DNA of 10,077 nt, taken from the NCBI GenBank assembly GCA_934278005.1, contig CAKQWG010000118.1, positions 1 through 10,077 on the forward strand, read 5' to 3'. This document shows, one piece after another, positions 7,053 through 10,077 of the stretch (position 1 is its first letter; every line of letters begins with the position of its first letter). The stretch is from an uncultured Pirellulaceae bacterium (GTDB taxonomy: Bacteria; Planctomycetota; Planctomycetia; Pirellulales; Pirellulaceae). The translations under genes were made by a program, and so were the position numbers. The notes beneath the pieces were generated by a model, which worked only from the letters and a program-made list of their open reading frames with translations, did no database searches and had not been told where the DNA came from.

Positions 7053-8303
7053 TTAAGAGAATAGTGGCAGAGTGTCGTAGCTACCTGCCAGTATCGGATC
7101 GGGATCCACGCGCAGCCAGTCTTTGAGAATGGTAGCGTAGACGCTCCGGAAATCCACTTGGAACTTGAGGTCTCCGTCAACTAGATCGGTCAAGCTGGGA
7201 TGATCGCCCACGAAACCGGGTTGAACGCGACCGCCACACACAAACATCGGACCTGCCGCGCCGTGGTCGGTCCCTGCACTGGCATTCTCAGAGACGCGGC
7301 GGCCGAACTCACTGAAGCTGGCCACGCACACTCGTTGGGCATGATCGTGATGCTGCAAATCACGCATGAACGCCGCCATCGCTTCACTCCACTGCCGCAG
7401 CAGCACCTCGTGAGAAGCGGCCTGCTGCGCATGGGTATCGAAGCCGTCATGCTGTACGTAATACACGCTCGTGGTCAGCTCGGCGTCGATCAACTGCGCG
7501 ATCGTGCGCAGCTTTTGTCCCAAAACGGAGTCGGGATATGGCACGCCCGCCTCATAACTCTGCGCCGCTTGCGTTACGCGCTGACTGGCTGCCAGTGCCG
7601 AGGATGTGCTGGACTGTACAAAGTCGAGCAGCGGGTCGTGTAGCTCGGCAGTCGCTGTGGGCCGGCTAAGATTCGCAGCGAGGAAGGTGCGCAATTCCTG
7701 ACGATTCTGGCCACGCAATTGGAACTCAGCCAAATCGCGGATGGTGGGAACCCGTACGTTCTTGGAGGCCACCGCGAAGGGTTGCTGCTCAGTGCCTAAA
7801 TGCAAGGCGGGGGCGTCGACCCCTTGAGCCTGGCGCTGGTTCTCCAGCAGGCGACCTAGCCAACCGTCTTCACGCACTTCATTCTTGCGGCGACAGGTGT
7901 GCCATATGTCCATAGCTTCGAAGTGTGAACGATTGGGGTGTTCATAACCCACGCCTTGCACAACGGTCAATTGCCCAGCGTCGAACAGATCGCGAAGACC
8001 ACGCAGAGCTGGATGGAAGCCTACGTGTTCATCGCACTTGAGCACGTCTGCGGTCGCAATGGCTAGCTTGGGACGGGCTTTGCGATAGTCGTCATCGGCG
8101 TAGGGGACGACCGTATTGAGGCCATCGTTTCCTCCCGACATTTGCACGACGACCAGGATCCGCTCACCCGCTGTCGATCCTGTCTGAGCGGCTTGTGCAA
8201 ACAGACGAGGCGTGGCCGCACCGATGCCGATTGCAGTGGCGCCGCCCAGCGAACTTTGAAGAAAGCGACGGCGAGTGTTGGTAGTTGAGAAATGGGTGGG
8301 CAT
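7053..8303 (-). CDS. DUF1501 protein, Tat-exported (partner of the DUF1800 gene)
   Basis: This is a second DUF1501 member, 416 residues from ATG 8303. The start was chosen because it places a clear twin-arginine motif (R11 R12 R13 F14 L15 Q16) at the N-terminus, followed by an apolar Gly/Ala stretch and a likely cleavage near LFAQA (34-38). The longer open frame back to 8426 would bury this signal. Conserved parts are VVQMSGGNDGLNTVVP (52-67), NRSHFEAMDIWHT (124-136), VQHDGFDTHAQQ (283-294), SEFGRRVSEN (331-340) and GTDHGAAGPMFVCGG (344-358). The Asp and His residues here correspond to likely metal-binding positions of the alkaline phosphatase-like superfamily (inferred). It starts 4 nt after the DUF1800 stop, so translational coupling is likely. 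It is clearly different in sequence from the plus-strand DUF1501 protein, so it represents another subfamily rather than a recent duplicate. Confidence 0.95.
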   Translation of the reverse strand: MPTHFSTTNTRRRFLQSSLGGATAIGIGAATPRLFAQAAQTGSTAGERILVVVQMSGGNDGLNTVVPYADDDYRKARPKLAIATADVLKCDEHVGFHPALRGLRDLFDAGQLTVVQGVGYEHPNRSHFEAMDIWHTCRRKNEVREDGWLGRLLENQRQAQGVDAPALHLGTEQQPFAVASKNVRVPTIRDLAEFQLRGQNRQELRTFLAANLSRPTATAELHDPLLDFVQSSTSSALAASQRVTQAAQSYEAGVPYPDSVLGQKLRTIAQLIDAELTTSVYYVQHDGFDTHAQQAASHEVLLRQWSEAMAAFMRDLQHHDHAQRVCVASFSEFGRRVSENASAGTDHGAAGPMFVCGGRVQPGFVGDHPSLTDLVDGDLKFQVDFRSVYATILKDWLRVDPDPILAGSYDTLPLFS

Positions 8304-8307
8304 GGTA

Positions 8308-9729
8308 TCAGCCGAGTTGAGATTGGGGAAGCGAGATAAACGCATGCAGGAGCGAGCGGAGTGTTTGTTCGCTGTCACCTCCGCCGACTGAAAACGTTTC
8401 GCACAACTGCGTGCGGGTGGCGTCATTTAGTGGAGTGGGCAATAGACACATTTCAAAATGATCCAGCGCCTGTGCCGAGTTGTGAACATCCAAGCCAGCC
8501 AAATACTCTGTCAAGCTTTGCTGGTTAAACAGAGTTGCGTCACTCTTTAAGATGTCAGCCACTAGGTTCGATCGACCGAGCAGCGTCGAAGAATTGATCC
8601 AGGCTCGCCCGCCGTCCCAACCCTTAACGCTAGGCGGATAGAATAGGCCTTGGCCAATGGACAGTAAGCCCTGCGCGATCAACTGCGTATTGGTCGAGGC
8701 TTGTAAGCTGCGTAGCATACCGACGATCAGCTCTACAGGAGATTTGATTCTTCGGCCTACCGCGCGGGACGAGAAGAACAGGTTGCTGTGCAGCAGCATG
8801 CCTATGGCTGGAGCCACGCAAAGGTCGTGCTCTCTAAAACAATCGGCCAGAGGTTGCAATAATTCGTCCGCTGGCTGAGGTTCGTCGGCAACAAAGTAAC
8901 GAAACCACTTGCGCGCCAAAAACCGCTCGACGTGAGGTTGCTCGAGCACGACGCGGACACCGTCCTCTCCGTCGATTAGGCCCGTTTGCTGCAAGACGGT
9001 CTTTTCGCGTGTGTCCTGCTGATAAGGGTTTTTACGAAAGCGATCGTTCTTGATTTCCCAACCTGTGAAACAGCGAGCTAGCTCCTGGACATCGCGTTCG
9101 CTGTAGTTGCCTTCGCCTAGGCAGAATAGTTCCATCAGTTCGCGCGCGAAATTCTCATTCGGATGCGCCTTGCGGTTGACGGCTGAATCCAGATAGACGA
9201 GCATGGCGGGATCTTGCGAGATCGCGTTGACCAGTTTGGAAAAGTCGCCTAAAGCGTGCTGGCGGAAGAGTTGGTTTTGTTGCCAATTCAAGCTCGCGTC
9301 GGTAACCTTCTCCGCTCCCGTAGCAAAATGCCCATGCCAAAACAGCGTCATCTTTTCAATCAGCGGATTGGGCGTAAACAGCAGGCGATAGACCCAGGCT
9401 GCGGAGAGTCGCTTAGGATCGCCGCCAGCGACCACCGTCTGCATCAACGAGTCCGCGACAGAGCGAAACTGAGGGGTTTCGTCATCCACGGCAATCAGCC
9501 CATCGACTACTTCAGCAGGAGTTCGCGCGACGGCGTCATCTAAGGCTTGGCGCTGAACACCGAACCCAGCTCGGCGAAATAGGTGTGCGGCCATTCGATG
9601 GTTCCACGGCCGATCCGCCGACGGCTGATAAGGCTGCCATGCCCAGTCGATGTCGATGTCGTTGTTCATGCCCGTGCTGTGTGTCCCGGTTGCGAGAGTG
9701 GCGCTTTGGCTGGCGTTCAAGTCGTCCAT
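8308..9729 (-). CDS. DUF1800 domain protein
   Basis: The 473-residue product matches the DUF1800 family, whose biochemical role is unknown and which is normally encoded beside DUF1501. Recognisable parts are HRMAAHLFRRAGFG (44-57), IEKMTLFWHGHFAT (124-137), NENFARELMELFCLGEGNYS (191-210), DVQELARCFTGW (213-224), KSPVELIVGMLRSL (329-342) and GQGLFYPPSVKGWDGG (359-374). The domain spans about 45-470, nearly the whole protein. The first 40 residues are polar and acidic (Thr, Ser, Asp, Asn), with no hydrophobic signal segment. ATG 9729 has AGGA only 3 nt upstream (9733-9736). ATG 9669 (MNNDIDIDWAW) is an alternative with no better ribosome site. It lies 21 nt after the stop of the repeat protein and 4 nt before the DUF1501 gene, which suggests one operon. 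Confidence 0.94.
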   Translation of the reverse strand: MDDLNASQSATLATGTHSTGMNNDIDIDWAWQPYQPSADRPWNHRMAAHLFRRAGFGVQRQALDDAVARTPAEVVDGLIAVDDETPQFRSVADSLMQTVVAGGDPKRLSAAWVYRLLFTPNPLIEKMTLFWHGHFATGAEKVTDASLNWQQNQLFRQHALGDFSKLVNAISQDPAMLVYLDSAVNRKAHPNENFARELMELFCLGEGNYSERDVQELARCFTGWEIKNDRFRKNPYQQDTREKTVLQQTGLIDGEDGVRVVLEQPHVERFLARKWFRYFVADEPQPADELLQPLADCFREHDLCVAPAIGMLLHSNLFFSSRAVGRRIKSPVELIVGMLRSLQASTNTQLIAQGLLSIGQGLFYPPSVKGWDGGRAWINSSTLLGRSNLVADILKSDATLFNQQSLTEYLAGLDVHNSAQALDHFEMCLLPTPLNDATRTQLCETFSVGGGDSEQTLRSLLHAFISLPQSQLG

Positions 9730-9750
9730 AGTTCCTGGCTTTCTGGAATT

Positions 9751-10077
9751 TCAATCGTCCGTTTGGACATCGATCTGGAGACTCAGCTGCAGTTGCTGGT
9801 CAGTCACATCCAGACTGAAATTGGCGCTGTTAAAGTAGCCAACAAGCCCGAGCAGTAGATCGATCTCTGCCTCGGCGGTCGGCTGGTCATGCCCCTTCTC
9901 CAGCATGTTGTTAGCCACCAATTGCGTACGGTTGGCCTCTAGAGCTAGTCGCCCGACATGCGCATCGACCGTAGCCAACGTGTTGGCGGCTCGAGTTGCT
10001 GAGGTTTCTGTTGCTGAGGTTTCTGTTGCTGAGGTTTCTGTTGCTGAGGTTTCTGTCGCTGAGGTTTCTGTTGCTGA
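9751..10077 (-). CDS. Unknown protein, C-terminal part with (SATET)n repeats; truncated at window end
   Basis: The frame is open from the window edge to TGA at 9753-9751, giving 108 residues of a longer protein. Five SATET pentapeptides and a final SAT come first. A globular-looking tail follows, starting RAANTLATVDAHVGRLALEA and ending DVTDQQLQLSLQIDVQTDD, predicted mostly helical with an amphipathic end. I do not recognise a family. A shorter reading from a TTG at 9978 is possible, but the repeat frame continues upstream without stops, so truncation at the edge is the simpler view. The repeat is low in charge (one Glu in five) and rich in Thr/Ser, as in linkers between a domain and a tail. 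It lies 21 nt upstream of DUF1800 in the same direction, so it is probably the preceding operon member. Its N-terminus, and any signal or anchor, lie outside the window. Confidence 0.72.
   Translation of the reverse strand, partial: SATETSATETSATETSATETSATETSATRAANTLATVDAHVGRLALEANRTQLVANNMLEKGHDQPTAEAEIDLLLGLVGYFNSANFSLDVTDQQLQLSLQIDVQTDD
9995..10077. repeat. 15-bp coding minisatellite, five copies plus a partial, continuing past the window
   Basis: The plus-strand unit GTTGCTGAGGTTTCT occurs at 9995-10009, 10010-10024, 10025-10039, 10040-10054 and 10055-10069, followed by 8 bases at the window end. Only one copy differs (GTCGCT at 10055-10060), and on the coding minus strand that change is silent (GCA to GCG, Ala). 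Near-identity at the DNA level indicates recent expansion or ongoing homogenisation. Because the unit is five codons long, copy-number changes keep the reading frame and only lengthen or shorten the SATET linker. Confidence 0.93.

Noticed and set aside
7200..7643. 147-aa open frame on the plus strand
   Set aside because: It is antisense to the conserved core of the minus-strand DUF1501 gene and shows no motif of its own.
9751..9978. Complete 75-aa gene starting at TTG 9978
   Set aside because: The same frame stays open through the SATET repeats to the window edge, so a larger truncated gene is the better reading.
9995..10077. Possible CRISPR array
   Set aside because: The units are 15 bp and directly adjacent with no spacers, and they are in frame within a coding sequence.

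Overview
The window looks like chromosomal DNA from a planctomycete, probably of the Pirellulales type. This rests on gene content: a protein joining planctomycete cytochrome (PSCyt1), DUF1549 and DUF1553 domains, two Tat-exported DUF1501 proteins, a DUF1800 protein and a PQQ-type beta-propeller protein. Moderate GC content and weak Shine-Dalgarno sites also fit. No rRNA, tRNA, transposase, integrase or CRISPR array was seen.

Layout. Bases 3-194 (+) hold the C-terminal end of a class I cytochrome c. A 239-base gap with a perfect 16-bp tandem duplication follows. A plus-strand pair then encodes the di-haem-motif PSCyt1-DUF1549-DUF1553 protein (434-2941) and, 28 nt later, a Tat-exported DUF1501 protein (2970-4421). 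Convergent to it is a minus-strand gene for a 272-aa protein with a membrane hairpin and coiled coils (4482-5300), with a possible promoter at 5354-5383. The 237-base gap 5301-5537 carries a 15-bp minisatellite and a short heptamer repeat. The remaining genes are all on the minus strand. They are a secreted PQQ-like beta-propeller protein (5538-6890), a second, divergent DUF1501 protein (7053-8303), a DUF1800 protein (8308-9729), and the C-terminal part of an unknown protein with (SATET)n repeats that runs off the window end (9751-10077).

How the genes may work together. The two DUF1501 genes sit in the two arrangements common in planctomycetes. One is PSCyt1/DUF1549/DUF1553 + DUF1501, and the other is DUF1800 + DUF1501. 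In the second, the unknown repeat protein, DUF1800 and DUF1501 are spaced by 21 and 4 nt and are probably one transcription unit, read from the window end inward. Most products carry export signals (Sec for the PSCyt1 and PQQ proteins, Tat for both DUF1501 proteins), so the region appears devoted to cell-envelope or periplasmic functions. The biochemical roles of DUF1501, DUF1549, DUF1553 and DUF1800 proteins are not established, so the shared function is inference. I did not find a clearly new defence or mobile system. The most noteworthy items are the paired DUF1501 modules, the repeat-bearing operon leader protein, the apparently signal-less DUF1800 protein and the uncharacterised coiled-coil membrane protein.
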